Positions 1 to 6,362 of a stretch of 12,270 nucleotides of DNA are shown piece by piece. Below the pieces are notes generated by a model. The model made no database searches. It was not told the origin of the DNA and saw nothing but the letters and a program-made list of their open reading frames with translations. A program made the position numbers and the translations under genes. The stretch covers positions 1 to 12,270 of the forward strand of contig DAOWEE010000058.1 in the NCBI GenBank assembly GCA_030638625.1. The letters run 5' to 3'. Each line of letters begins with the position of its first letter. The stretch's first letter is position 1. The stretch is from Methanosarcinales archaeon. Its GTDB lineage: Archaea; Halobacteriota; Methanosarcinia; Methanosarcinales; Methanocomedenaceae.

Positions 1-177
1 CCACCTCTTGAGAATGAGATAAAGAACAACCTGGAACTGTATGATTTCTATGTGCTGGAACAAGACCTTAAGAGGCGGGGCATCAATGATAGTGAGATCA
101 TCGAAGGTATCAAGAAGACAAATATCAGTGAATTGACTGATAAGATACTGGAAAGTGATGTTACGCTGGTATTATAG
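1..177 (+). CDS. C-terminal part of a probable DsrE-like protein (5' truncated)
   Basis: An open frame enters from the window edge and ends at TAG 175-177, giving 59 residues. The tail reads RGINDSEIIEGIKKTNISEL and ends in ESDVTLVL. This resembles the C-terminal pattern of small archaeal DsrE-family sulfur-relay proteins, in which an RGI segment is followed by an acidic helix, then IIEGV-like residues and a final beta strand after an acidic D. The cysteine that often precedes the RGI segment in such proteins is not seen; this part reads FYVLEQDLKRRGI. The stop lies 33 nt before the tusA start, on the same strand, so co-transcription with the sulfur-relay genes is likely. The assignment is inferred from pattern and neighbourhood; an unrelated small protein cannot be excluded because the N-terminus is missing. 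Confidence 0.5.
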   Translation, partial: PPLENEIKNNLELYDFYVLEQDLKRRGINDSEIIEGIKKTNISELTDKILESDVTLVL

Positions 178-210
178 TATCAGGTATATGAAAGCAAACA
201 GGTGAAAGTA

Positions 211-447
211 GTGACAGATATTGCAGCAGATTATGAACTGGATGTCAGGGGCGAATGCTGCCCCTACCCCCTGGTTCGCACCAAGAAACAGGTTGATGCG
301 CTTGAACCGGGTGAGATACTCAAGGTAATAGCCGATGACCCTGTAGCCCCACAGAACATCGACCAGTGGTCCAGGAAGAGCGGCAACAAACTGCTCGCGG
401 TCGAGCAGCAGGACGGGGAATACCTGATTTACGTGGAAAAGGCATAA
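211..447 (+). CDS. tusA: TusA-family sulfurtransferase
   Basis: A small cytoplasmic protein (78 residues from the chosen start) of the TusA/SirA/YeeD family, which carries sulfur as a cysteine persulfide. The family signature CPxP is present as CPYP at residues 17-20, preceded by a second cysteine (C16) and the usual LDxRGE-like lead (ELDVRGE), and followed by LVRTKK. The C-terminal half has the usual acidic D-D-P segment (ADDPVAP) and a final beta strand. Length matches the family. GTG 202 is also open, but AGGTGA at 200-205 is a good ribosome binding site for GTG 211 at a spacing of 5, and it would overlap a start at 202, so 211 is preferred. It is followed by three DsrE/F/H-type genes, pointing to a sulfur-relay operon in which TusA is donor or acceptor. 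Confidence 0.9.
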   Translation: MTDIAADYELDVRGECCPYPLVRTKKQVDALEPGEILKVIADDPVAPQNIDQWSRKSGNKLLAVEQQDGEYLIYVEKA

Positions 448-479
448 CTCTTTTAGTCCTGTATATCAGTGAGATGTTT

Positions 480-779
480 ATGAAACTGGGAATACTGCTG
501 ACCACAGCCCCGTCCCACCAGAATACCTACAGTGTCATCCAGCTCAGCAGGGCGGCACGGGAACAGGGGCATGAAGTGGGCGTATTCATGATGGCGGACG
601 GCGTGTACAACATATTGCACCAGCCATTGCTTGACCTTGTAAATAATGGCGTAGAACTGTCATTATGTGCCCACAATGCCACCCAGCGCGGGCTTGATAA
701 GGTTGAGAGTGTGCAGTGGGGCAGCCAGTATGACCTGGCAGTACTTACCGATGATAGTGACCGATTCCTGACGTTTTAG
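480..779 (+). CDS. DsrE/TusD-like sulfur-relay subunit
   Basis: A 99-residue DsrE-family protein. It opens with a beta strand MKLGILLTTAP, followed by a helix and HEVGVFMMADGVYN, a typical DsrE fold arrangement. C63 in SLCAHNATQRG lies where TusD/DsrE proteins hold the catalytic cysteine, ahead of a helix with an RG turn. The protein ends with a DLAVLTDD segment. ATG 480 is chosen because GTGA at 469-472 stands 7 nt upstream; ATG 474, which would add two residues, lies too close to that site. An in-frame extension back to 366 overlaps tusA and is not believed. The next gene begins 9 nt after the stop. In known systems TusD forms a hexamer with TusB and TusC and takes sulfur from TusA; the same role here is inferred from the gene order. 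Confidence 0.8.
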   Translation: MKLGILLTTAPSHQNTYSVIQLSRAAREQGHEVGVFMMADGVYNILHQPLLDLVNNGVELSLCAHNATQRGLDKVESVQWGSQYDLAVLTDDSDRFLTF

Positions 780-788
780 GTGGTTAAG

Positions 789-1133
789 ATGAAAAAGAAT
801 GTTGCAGTGATCATCAGGCAAACCCATTTTAATACGGTAAGGAACAAGGAAGGGCTCAGGATGTGCGTGGGGGCCACCCTGAAGAATAATACGGTAATTG
901 TGATTTTCTTAGGACCAGGTGTGGTCAGTGCAGGTAAGACCCATCCGGAACTGATAGGCTCCCCTGACCTTGAGAAGGAATTTGAAGCTTTTAGCATCAT
1001 GAAAATGAGACTTGTGGCCCAGGAGAGGGCAGTGGAGCAATACAAGGTGGAATTAAGAGATGGTGTGGAGACTGCACAGATGGATGAGATTGCCGGGATA
1101 CTGGCTGATTGTGATGTGGTGATACCTTGGTAG
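789..1133 (+). CDS. DsrF/TusC-like sulfur-relay subunit
   Basis: A 114-residue DsrE-superfamily protein of the TusC/DsrF branch. The N-terminus KKNVAVIIRQTHFNTVRNKE leads into EGLRMCVGA, the place where TusC proteins carry a conserved EGLDALLA-like helix. The sequence LGPGV at 41-45 and the ending CDVVIPW fit the fold. Cysteines are at 26 and 108. ATG 789 is preferred over GTG 780, because AGGTGG at 778-783 is a good ribosome binding site with a 5-nt spacer to 789. The stop overlaps the next gene by 7 nt, a strong sign of translational coupling. The neighbours make a TusBCD-like complex partner the best call; which of the three subunits carries the sulfur-transfer cysteine cannot be proved from sequence alone. 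Confidence 0.75.
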   Translation: MKKNVAVIIRQTHFNTVRNKEGLRMCVGATLKNNTVIVIFLGPGVVSAGKTHPELIGSPDLEKEFEAFSIMKMRLVAQERAVEQYKVELRDGVETAQMDEIAGILADCDVVIPW

Positions 1134-1393
1134 AGATACTGCACCTGATAAAAGAGCACGGTGATAGCATTGCCCTTGAGGTGGTAAGGGAGCAGAGTAA
1201 GAACCGGGACGTGGCTGTGCTGTTTATTCAGGATGGTGTGCTGGATGCTGATGATGTGGATGTGGGATTGGATGTTGTTTATGCATCAAGGCCGGATGTT
1301 GAGGCCAGGGGTATCCTTTCTTCTGGCAGGTTACTTGATTATCCGCAGATAATGGAATTGATATTTGCTTGCGGGAAGACAATCTGCTGGTAA
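1127..1393 (+). CDS. DsrH/TusB-like sulfur-relay subunit
   Basis: An 88-residue protein of the DsrH/TusB family. Typical features are the short start EILHLIKE, the segment VAVLFIQDGVLDAD at 29-42 (TusB proteins have a LLLLQDGV-like strand and turn), VYASRPDVEARGI at 51-63 (TusB: YAL..D..ARG), and a terminal tryptophan. The start is TTG 1127, which overlaps the end of the preceding gene by 7 nt; GGTG at 1118-1121 is its ribosome binding site with a 5-nt spacer. It closes the tusA-DsrE-DsrF-DsrH order. The set resembles the bacterial TusBCD module used in tRNA 2-thiouridine synthesis and the DsrEFH module of sulfur oxidisers. No DsrC/TusE gene is present in the window, so the final acceptor is unknown. 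Confidence 0.8.
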   Translation: MVEILHLIKEHGDSIALEVVREQSKNRDVAVLFIQDGVLDADDVDVGLDVVYASRPDVEARGILSSGRLLDYPQIMELIFACGKTICW

Positions 1394-1426
1394 GCATTAC
1401 GGTTTAATTTTCAGTAAAACAGTGAA

Positions 1427-1511
1427 CGACGAGAGGGGGATTCGAACCCCCGAGGTCGGAACGACCACAGGATTAGCAATCCTGCGCCATACCAGGCTTG
1501 GCTATCTCGTC
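1427..1511 (-). tRNA. tRNA-Ser (anticodon GCU)
   Basis: On the minus strand the gene begins GACGAGA and its acceptor arm closes with TCTCGTC, a perfect 7-bp pair, followed by discriminator G, the usual base for serine. The T arm is GGGGG-TTCGAAT-CCCCC. The anticodon arm CAGGATT-GCT-AATCCTG presents GCU, reading AGC/AGU codons. The long variable arm (around TGGTCGTTCCGACC) is the class II hallmark of tRNA-Ser. No CCA is encoded. No intron is seen. It lies 64 bp downstream of the SRP RNA gene on the same strand. Confidence 0.95.
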
Positions 1512-1542
1512 AATAATTCCTGGGGCATCTACATGGCACCGT

Positions 1543-1551
1543 CAATATTTA
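1543..1551 (-). promoter_or_regulatory. Possible TATA box for tRNA-Ser
   Basis: Minus-strand AAATATTGA lies about 36 nt upstream of the mature tRNA 5' end, which would fit a TATA box with a short 5' leader. It could allow separate transcription of tRNA-Ser, although read-through from the SRP RNA gene is equally possible. Confidence 0.35.
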
Positions 1552-1575
1552 ACACTTTTCTCTCGTTATTTAAGT

Positions 1576-1889
1576 GACAGGCACGCCTTTAGTCGATGCA
1601 CTGCCTATCTCCCAATGTCTGCGAACAGTCCTCCACCCCGCGACCCCATGAGCGATGGTTGTTTGAGATAAGCCTGCTCCCTTCCGGGCCTGGGCCGGTG
1701 CTCTCAACTAAGACAAGGAAACATTCCTTCAGGAAAGCTTCCATGTCAACGTCATCCCCACGAGACAGAGCTTCTCAGTCGTATCCGTAGGTTGAAGAGA
1801 TAATTGGTAACATCTTCTATTGGCTTCGCCCCCCGCATATCGGCGGTTTCGGGTTACAGGTAACGCCTAACTACCCGGGCTAGCCTGCC
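1576..1889 (-). ncRNA. ffs: Archaeal signal recognition particle RNA (7S RNA)
   Basis: The minus strand holds the RNA scaffold of the signal recognition particle. The conserved helix 8 SRP54 site is visible at 1672-1700: minus-strand CCAGGCCCGGAAGGGAGCAG has the GGAA tetraloop and the AGCA internal-loop side. The archaeal 5' domain is present as CCTGTAACCCGAAACCGCC followed by a short hairpin (GCCGATATGCGG). A long arm around 1715-1760 (GGAAGCTTTCCTGAAGG region) fits helix 6, the SRP19 site. The ends GGCAGGC (5') and GCCTGTC (3') pair to form helix 1, as in archaeal and Bacillus-type 7S RNAs, and define the boundaries to within a few bases. The length of about 314 nt is normal for archaea. 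Open frames on either strand here are not genes. Confidence 0.95.
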
Positions 1890-1908
1890 AGCTTTCATTA
1901 TAGCATCT

Positions 1909-1920
1909 GTATACAATAAA
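1909..1920 (-). promoter_or_regulatory. TATA box for SRP RNA
   Basis: Minus-strand TTTATTGTATAC is centred about 26 nt upstream of the inferred RNA 5' end at 1889, the usual archaeal TATA-to-start distance. The winged-helix gene starts only 70 bp away on the other strand, so the two promoters share this short AT-rich gap. Confidence 0.55.
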
Positions 1921-1959
1921 CTTATCCATGTAGCAAACCAATATCTCCAGTGTGATATT

Positions 1960-2202
1960 ATGGATGAATTAATTGGTTTTATTTCAGGCAACGACAAGCG
2001 CGACAAGATATTAGGCATACTTGGCCACCACGGAGCTCTTGACCAAAAATTGTTAGCCAAACGCGCCCGGATGATTCCCCAGTCTGCCGCAAAGATACTG
2101 GATGAACTCAAGGAGAAGGGTCTGGTGGAAGTAAACGATGGAACATTCTCATTGACCGAGAAGGGAACTGAGATCGAAAACAAGATGAAATCCATACGCT
2201 AA
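1960..2202 (+). CDS. Small winged-helix DNA-binding protein
   Basis: An 80-residue protein that is essentially one winged helix-turn-helix domain. A first helix (KRDKILGILGHHGA, 13-26) is followed by the turn and helices QKLLAKRARMIPQSAAKILDEL (29-50), in which the second helix is the likely DNA reader, then KGLVEVNDGTFSLTEKG (53-69) forming the wing, and a short C-terminal helix. The pattern is that of archaeal ArsR/MarR-like single-domain regulators; no cysteine or ligand-binding domain is seen. ATG 1960 is preceded by GTGAT at 1952-1956. It is divergent from the SRP RNA gene and stands alone, so its target cannot be read from an operon. Likely a transcription regulator; the target is unknown. 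Confidence 0.75.
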   Translation: MDELIGFISGNDKRDKILGILGHHGALDQKLLAKRARMIPQSAAKILDELKEKGLVEVNDGTFSLTEKGTEIENKMKSIR

Positions 2203-2210
2203 CCCACAAT

Positions 2211-2299
2211 TTTAAATATTAATGTAAGTCCACGTATGGAGCCCGAAGGGCTGCATACGTGTGCGGCCCGCTACTGGCCTGAGTAGGGTTTGAGTAGGG
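2211..2299 (+). other. Hairpin and short repeats, candidate small RNA
   Basis: A TATA-like TTTAAATATTA (about 2211-2221) is followed by a strong stem-loop at 2231-2261: outer arms CACGTATG and CATACGTG pair perfectly (8 bp), one G/G mismatch follows, then AGCCC pairs with GGGCT around a GAA loop. After it come GCGGCCC (2264-2270), which is complementary to GGGCCGC at 2304-2310 in the tRNA-Pro acceptor end, and a direct repeat of TGAGTAGGG. There is no open frame of note. It may be a small RNA, a 3' structure for the flanking convergent transcripts, or a dispersed repeat. The hairpin is directly visible; its function is not. Confidence 0.4.
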
Positions 2300-2301
2300 A
2301 A

Positions 2302-2376
2302 TGGGGCCGCGGAGATTCGAACTCCGGTCGCAAGACCCCCAGCCTTGCAGGATGGTCCAGGCTACCCTACGGCCCC
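2302..2376 (-). tRNA. tRNA-Pro (anticodon GGG)
   Basis: Minus strand: acceptor arms GGGGCCG and CGGCCCC pair over 7 bp, with discriminator A as usual for proline. The T arm is CGGAG-TTCGAAT-CTCCG. The anticodon loop CTGGGGG gives GGG at 34-36 with G37, the typical proline context, on a stem CAAGG/TCTTG. The D arm keeps the G18G19 pair (CCTGGACC). The variable region is 4 nt. No intron and no encoded CCA. It reads CCC and CCU codons. Confidence 0.93.
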
Positions 2377-2525
2377 AAAAAGAGGGTTTGAGTGCTCTTA
2401 CTATACCTTTTCACTATTTTACCTTTTCTGATGAATCCTAATTTTGAGGTGATTTTGTAACAATATTACTTTCGCCCCGCTTGGCTGAATATTATATTGG
2501 TTCATGCGTATTGTAAATAACGCCA

Positions 2526-2599
2526 ATACAAGAAAATCCTCTCTACGGTCGGAATAACTCGACTACATAAAGTTATACTTTATGTACTAACACAAAACG
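2526..2599 (+). repeat. 74-bp dispersed repeat, copy 1, with central palindrome
   Basis: This stretch matches the reverse complement of 7206-7279 at 65 of 74 positions without any gap (my base-by-base count). Position i here pairs with position 9805-i there. The best-kept parts are the outer 15 bases (ATACAAGAAAATCCT, identical) and a core around a 23-bp palindrome at 2564-2586, whose arms TACATAAAGT and ACTTTATGTA flank TAT. Similarity fades sharply outside the limits given. It sits 31 bp before recQ, and its AT-rich palindrome may overlap the recQ TATA box. Confidence 0.8.
2564..2586. promoter_or_regulatory. Perfect 23-bp palindrome upstream of recQ, possible operator
   Basis: Two 10-base arms around TAT are perfectly complementary. 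The site ends 43 nt before the recQ ATG, where an archaeal TATA box with a short leader would lie. A regulator dimer could bind here and block transcription factors, but the site may equally be just the centre of the repeat in which it lies. Confidence 0.5.
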
Positions 2600-2629
2600 G
2601 CGACATAATCAGCAATTTACGGTATAAAT

Positions 2630-4771
2630 ATGCACCAGACACTCCAGAAATACTTTGGCTATACAGAATTCCGCCCCCTCCAGGAGGACATCATCAGGGA
2701 TGTGTTGGATAAGAAGGATACTTTTGTATTGATGCCTACCGGCGGCGGAAAATCATTATGTTTCCAGCTTCCTGCACTCCTCATGGAAGGGCTGACCGTG
2801 GTCATCTCACCGCTTATCTCACTTATGAAGGACCAGGTGGACAGTTTACAATCAAATGGCATAGCGGCCGCATATCTCAATAGTACCCAATCCTCGGCAG
2901 AGGCAGCAGAGATAACAACTGCTATCCTGGAAAACCGGATAAAGATACTTTATGTGGCTCCTGAGCGGCTTTTGATGTCCCAGACACTTGGATTACTGAA
3001 ACAGGCGAATGTCAGCCTGTTTGCGGTTGATGAAGCCCACTGCATATCTGAATGGGGGCACGATTTCAGGCCGGAATACCGGAGGATTAAGACATTGAGG
3101 TCACGATTTCCGGATATTCCTATAATAGCCCTGACTGCAACAGCGACCGAAAAAGTACAGGAAGACATTACCACGCAACTGAACCTGACCGGATATAGTA
3201 CATACCTGGCAGGTTTTGACAGACCGAACCTCTTCTACCAGGTCTGGCCCAAGAAAGATACATATGCTCAATTACTTGGATTCCTGAAAAAGCGCAGGCG
3301 TGATTCAGGTATCATCTACTGCCAGAGCCGGAATACTGTGGATACACTGACAGCAAAGCTTCAACGCAGTGGTTTTAGGGCCCTGCCGTACCATGCCGGC
3401 CTGTCCGATATCCAGCGTTCAAAAAACCAGGAATGTTTCATTAAGGACGATACCGATATTATTGTGGCTACCATCGCTTTTGGCATGGGTATTGACAAAC
3501 CCAATGTGCGTTTTGTCATTCACTATGACCTGCCAAAGAACCTTGAAGGTTACTACCAGGAAACCGGGCGGGGCGGCCGGGACGGGCTGGAGTGTGATTG
3601 CATCTTGTTCTTTAGTCACGGTGACCGGTATAAGATAGAGTATTTCATCAACAAGAAGAATAGCAAAAAAGAGCAGGATATTGCATTGGCCCAGCTCAGG
3701 GCAATGACCAATTACTGCGAGAGCAGTACCTGCCGCCGGGAAGTATTGCTGAGTTATTTTGGTGAGGAACCAACCGGGAGAAATTGTAGAAAATGCGATG
3801 TCTGTATTTCACCCAGGAAAACCTTCGATGGGACTGCAGCCGCACAAAAGCTGCTGGCCTGTATAGATGAACTTGACCAGCGGTTCGGGATGAATCACGT
3901 AATTGATATCCTGATCGGTTCAAAGAATAAGAAAATAACTGCAAAACACCACCACATATTGAAAAGTCATGGAGCGGGACGTGAATATACCAAACCACAG
4001 TGGCAAGCCTTTGCCAGGGAAATGATACAACAGGGGGTGTTATGTGTTGAAGGTGCCAGGTATCCGGTACTCACATTGAACCTGGACAGCAGGGATATAC
4101 TGGTTGGAAACCGTGCGGTCAAATTGATTAAACCTGTTGTGGAAGCATCGGTAATACGCCCGCATGAGAATATATCTGTTGAAACTGAACTTTTCAATAG
4201 TTTAAGGAGGTTAAGAAAAACATTGGCCGACAGGAAAAACCTGCCTCCATACATCATTTTTTCAGATTCGAGCCTGAAAGAGATGGCTTCAAAGGTACCC
4301 AGGACACACCAGGAGTTCTTGGATATAACAGGCGTGGGCGAGAATAAATTGAACAAATACGGTGATGCTTTCTTAGCCGAGATTGCCGCCCACATTGCAG
4401 AAAAGCAAGTACAAAGTACGAATTCATCCAAAGCCGGGAATGATGGATTGCCTGCCACACAGCAGGAAACTCTTAACCTTTACAGGCAGGGTATGAGCAT
4501 ACAGCAGATAGCCAACATCAGGAACCTTAGTGCCAGCACCATTATTGCCCATATCGAGAAACTGGTTCTGGCAGGAGAGATTGATTCCATTGATGAGTGG
4601 GTAGATGCACAAAAGCAGCAGGCCATCAAAAAGGCAATATCAGATGTCGGGCCCGAATATCTTTCACCCATTAAAGAGAAACTGGGTGACGATTGCCTGT
4701 ATAATGAGATAAAACTGGTAAGGGCTGCTGTAATGGCTGAAGTGGCTGAAACGGCATTTAGTCCTGTGTAG
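2630..4771 (+). CDS. recQ: RecQ ATP-dependent 3'-5' DNA helicase
   Basis: A 713-residue, complete RecQ helicase, unwinding DNA from 3' to 5' in repair of replication forks and recombination intermediates. Motif 0 EFRPLQED is at 13-20. Walker A PTGGGKS is at 36-42. DEAHCISEWGHDFRPEY (134-150) is motif II plus the RecQ aromatic loop. LTATAT (168-173) is motif III. Motifs IV-VI include YHAGL (254-258), ATIAFGMGIDKPNV (280-293) and QETGRGGRDG (310-319). The zinc site uses C363, C368, C386, C389 and C392 (four of them, probably not 363). An RQC winged helix spans about 400-500, an HRDC domain about 520-590 and a RecQ-type C-terminal helix-turn-helix about 610-705 (QGMSIQQIANIRNLSASTII). The ribosome binding site is weak (ACGGTATAAAT). 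The long multi-domain form is more typical of bacteria, so ancient acquisition is possible (inference). Confidence 0.95.
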   Translation: MHQTLQKYFGYTEFRPLQEDIIRDVLDKKDTFVLMPTGGGKSLCFQLPALLMEGLTVVISPLISLMKDQVDSLQSNGIAAAYLNSTQSSAEAAEITTAILENRIKILYVAPERLLMSQTLGLLKQANVSLFAVDEAHCISEWGHDFRPEYRRIKTLRSRFPDIPIIALTATATEKVQEDITTQLNLTGYSTYLAGFDRPNLFYQVWPKKDTYAQLLGFLKKRRRDSGIIYCQSRNTVDTLTAKLQRSGFRALPYHAGLSDIQRSKNQECFIKDDTDIIVATIAFGMGIDKPNVRFVIHYDLPKNLEGYYQETGRGGRDGLECDCILFFSHGDRYKIEYFINKKNSKKEQDIALAQLRAMTNYCESSTCRREVLLSYFGEEPTGRNCRKCDVCISPRKTFDGTAAAQKLLACIDELDQRFGMNHVIDILIGSKNKKITAKHHHILKSHGAGREYTKPQWQAFAREMIQQGVLCVEGARYPVLTLNLDSRDILVGNRAVKLIKPVVEASVIRPHENISVETELFNSLRRLRKTLADRKNLPPYIIFSDSSLKEMASKVPRTHQEFLDITGVGENKLNKYGDAFLAEIAAHIAEKQVQSTNSSKAGNDGLPATQQETLNLYRQGMSIQQIANIRNLSASTIIAHIEKLVLAGEIDSIDEWVDAQKQQAIKKAISDVGPEYLSPIKEKLGDDCLYNEIKLVRAAVMAEVAETAFSPV

Positions 4772-4814
4772 TTTTCTGTAAATCTGCTGAAAGTTTAATG
4801 TAAGTCTTGATGAA

Positions 4815-5978
4815 TTATTCCCTTTTGTCAATGGGCACATAACTCAGCCCTTTAAGCCCTACATACAAGGCCCGGGGCCGGAATATGCGATTATCCTCAA
4901 GGTATTCTATAATCCTTGCAACCCACCCTGCCGTCCGGCTCACCGCAAAGATGGGGGTGAACATGTTACCGGGAATGCCCATGCTGTGGTATATCAAGCC
5001 AGAGTAAAAATCAACATTCGGATATACTCCCTTCTTTCCATATGCCTCTATACCCCGTGTTTCAATAGTCCTGGCAATACTATACAGTTGCTGGTTGCCG
5101 GTTATATTGCAGAGTTCCTCTGCATATCGCTGGAGAATCTTTGCCCTTGGATCGATTGTGCTGTACACCCTGTGGCCGAATCCAATTATCTTTTTGTTGT
5201 TTGCGATAACCTCATCCATATATTCTTCGGCCTCTTTCACTGAATTGAGGTTAAGGAGCATCTGAATGACCATTTCATTGGCACCGCCATGAAGCGGCCC
5301 CTTTAAGGCCGATATCCCGGTAGTGATAGAAGAATATATATCGCTCAGGGTTGCCGCAACCACCAGACTCGCAAAAGTTGATGCGTTCATCCCATGGTCA
5401 GCATGAAGTATAAGGGATATGTCCATAATCCTCTCTGCCATAGGATGCGCCCGTTTGCCTTTTAGCATATACAGAAAATTAGCAGCATGGTCAAGTTCGG
5501 GGTCGGGCTGGACGAGCGGTTCATTGTTCAGTATCCTGGCAATACCAGCCGTCAACGTGGGAATCTGGGCGATGAGCTTGATTCCCTCTTCAATCTCGCC
5601 TTCAATATTCCCGGACCCCCGGCAGCTTTCATTGATACATTCCATAAGTGATATGCCAGAGCGGAGTATTGACATGGGATGGCATGGGCAGGGAAACTGG
5701 GCAAGCCTGTCCATAACCTCATTCATAACGGGCCTGTAGGATACGAGTTTTTCCTTAAATGCCTCAAGTTCTACCTGGTTTGGAAGTTTGCCGTACAGTA
5801 GCAGGTAAACAGTCTCTTCAAAACTGGAATATTTTGCAAGGTCGAATATATCATAACCCCTGTATACCAGTTTTCCCTCCTGTCCGTCTATATAACCAAT
5901 GCTTGTTGTACTGGCAATGACATCTTCAAGCCCTTTTACAAATTCAGGATTTACATCAGCATTTTCATTTATTGTCAA
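4815..5978 (-). CDS. gltA: Citrate synthase (Si-type, short archaeal/bacterial form)
   Basis: A 387-residue enzyme condensing oxaloacetate and acetyl-CoA to citrate. The catalytic triad of the family is visible: H230 in GPLHGGA, H269 in GFGHRVY and D323 in NVDFYSG. LHADHGMNASTF (191-202) is the conserved central helix segment. The N-terminus IGYIDGQEGKLVYRGYDI (27-44) is the type I/II short-form pattern, and the length of about 380 residues matches the dimeric archaeal and Gram-positive type. R348 and R355 may contribute to substrate binding. 2-Methylcitrate synthase is a close relative and cannot be ruled out by eye. The start is TTG 5978, since an in-frame stop lies just upstream; GTGAG touches the start codon directly, so the ribosome site is odd and a near-leaderless transcript is possible. 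It is convergent with recQ, the stops being 43 bp apart. Confidence 0.92.
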   Translation of the reverse strand: MTINENADVNPEFVKGLEDVIASTTSIGYIDGQEGKLVYRGYDIFDLAKYSSFEETVYLLLYGKLPNQVELEAFKEKLVSYRPVMNEVMDRLAQFPCPCHPMSILRSGISLMECINESCRGSGNIEGEIEEGIKLIAQIPTLTAGIARILNNEPLVQPDPELDHAANFLYMLKGKRAHPMAERIMDISLILHADHGMNASTFASLVVAATLSDIYSSITTGISALKGPLHGGANEMVIQMLLNLNSVKEAEEYMDEVIANNKKIIGFGHRVYSTIDPRAKILQRYAEELCNITGNQQLYSIARTIETRGIEAYGKKGVYPNVDFYSGLIYHSMGIPGNMFTPIFAVSRTAGWVARIIEYLEDNRIFRPRALYVGLKGLSYVPIDKRE

Positions 5979-6058
5979 CTCACTTGATTATGTGGATAAT
6001 AGCAATTAAATTCTTCCAACAATAACCCAGGAATTCGATTCATATTCCGGGGCCGGCT

Positions 6059-6352
6059 TTAATCTCGTACAGTGCTTTTCCCCAGGAACCTGTCTGCTGT
6101 TGCTGCCTCGCCGAACACATCCTCACGTTGCCCTTTCTTATTGATAAAAAGTCCAATCAATACCAGCAGCATTCCCAATTCTGCATTTTGCTGTACAACC
6201 ATAACACCCAAAAGTGCCAGCGTCATAGCAGCCATACCTTTCATTGCCCCACGCCGGTAGGATTCCAGTTTGGTACGCCTGAATATGCGAATATCCCTAA
6301 GGGTCAAAAACGCCACTACCGCAAAAGCTGCTACTGAGATTGCAAAATACAT
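6059..6352 (-). CDS. Small membrane protein, function unknown
   Basis: A 97-residue protein not recognised as a named family. Three hydrophobic segments are seen: about 4-18 (AISVAAFAVVAFLTL), 38-53 (MTLALLGVMVV core) and 58-71 (MLLVLIGLFIN). A strongly basic stretch (RDIRIFRRTKLESYRRG, 19-35) after the first segment suggests that loop is cytoplasmic; the tail (72-97) is charged. No catalytic motif is visible. ATG 6352 has a good ribosome binding site, GAGGT at 6359-6363, which overlaps the stop codon of the upstream HARP gene; the two genes are 10 bp apart and must be co-transcribed. Why a membrane protein follows a tRNA-processing enzyme is not known. Confidence 0.7.
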   Translation of the reverse strand: MYFAISVAAFAVVAFLTLRDIRIFRRTKLESYRRGAMKGMAAMTLALLGVMVVQQNAELGMLLVLIGLFINKKGQREDVFGEAATADRFLGKSTVRD

Positions 6353-6362
6353 ATCTTAACCT

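Noticed and set aside
1596..1790. Open frame on the plus strand inside the SRP RNA gene
   Set aside because: It runs antisense through clearly conserved RNA structure, has no ribosome site and no recognisable protein features.
1854..2195. Minus-strand open frame across the winged-helix gene
   Set aside because: It is a shadow of the real gene on the other strand and overlaps the SRP RNA promoter and 5' end.
2218..4807. The 12-base sequence TTAATGTAAGTC found near 2218 and 4796
   Set aside because: A match of this length is expected by chance in a window of this size, and the flanks do not match.
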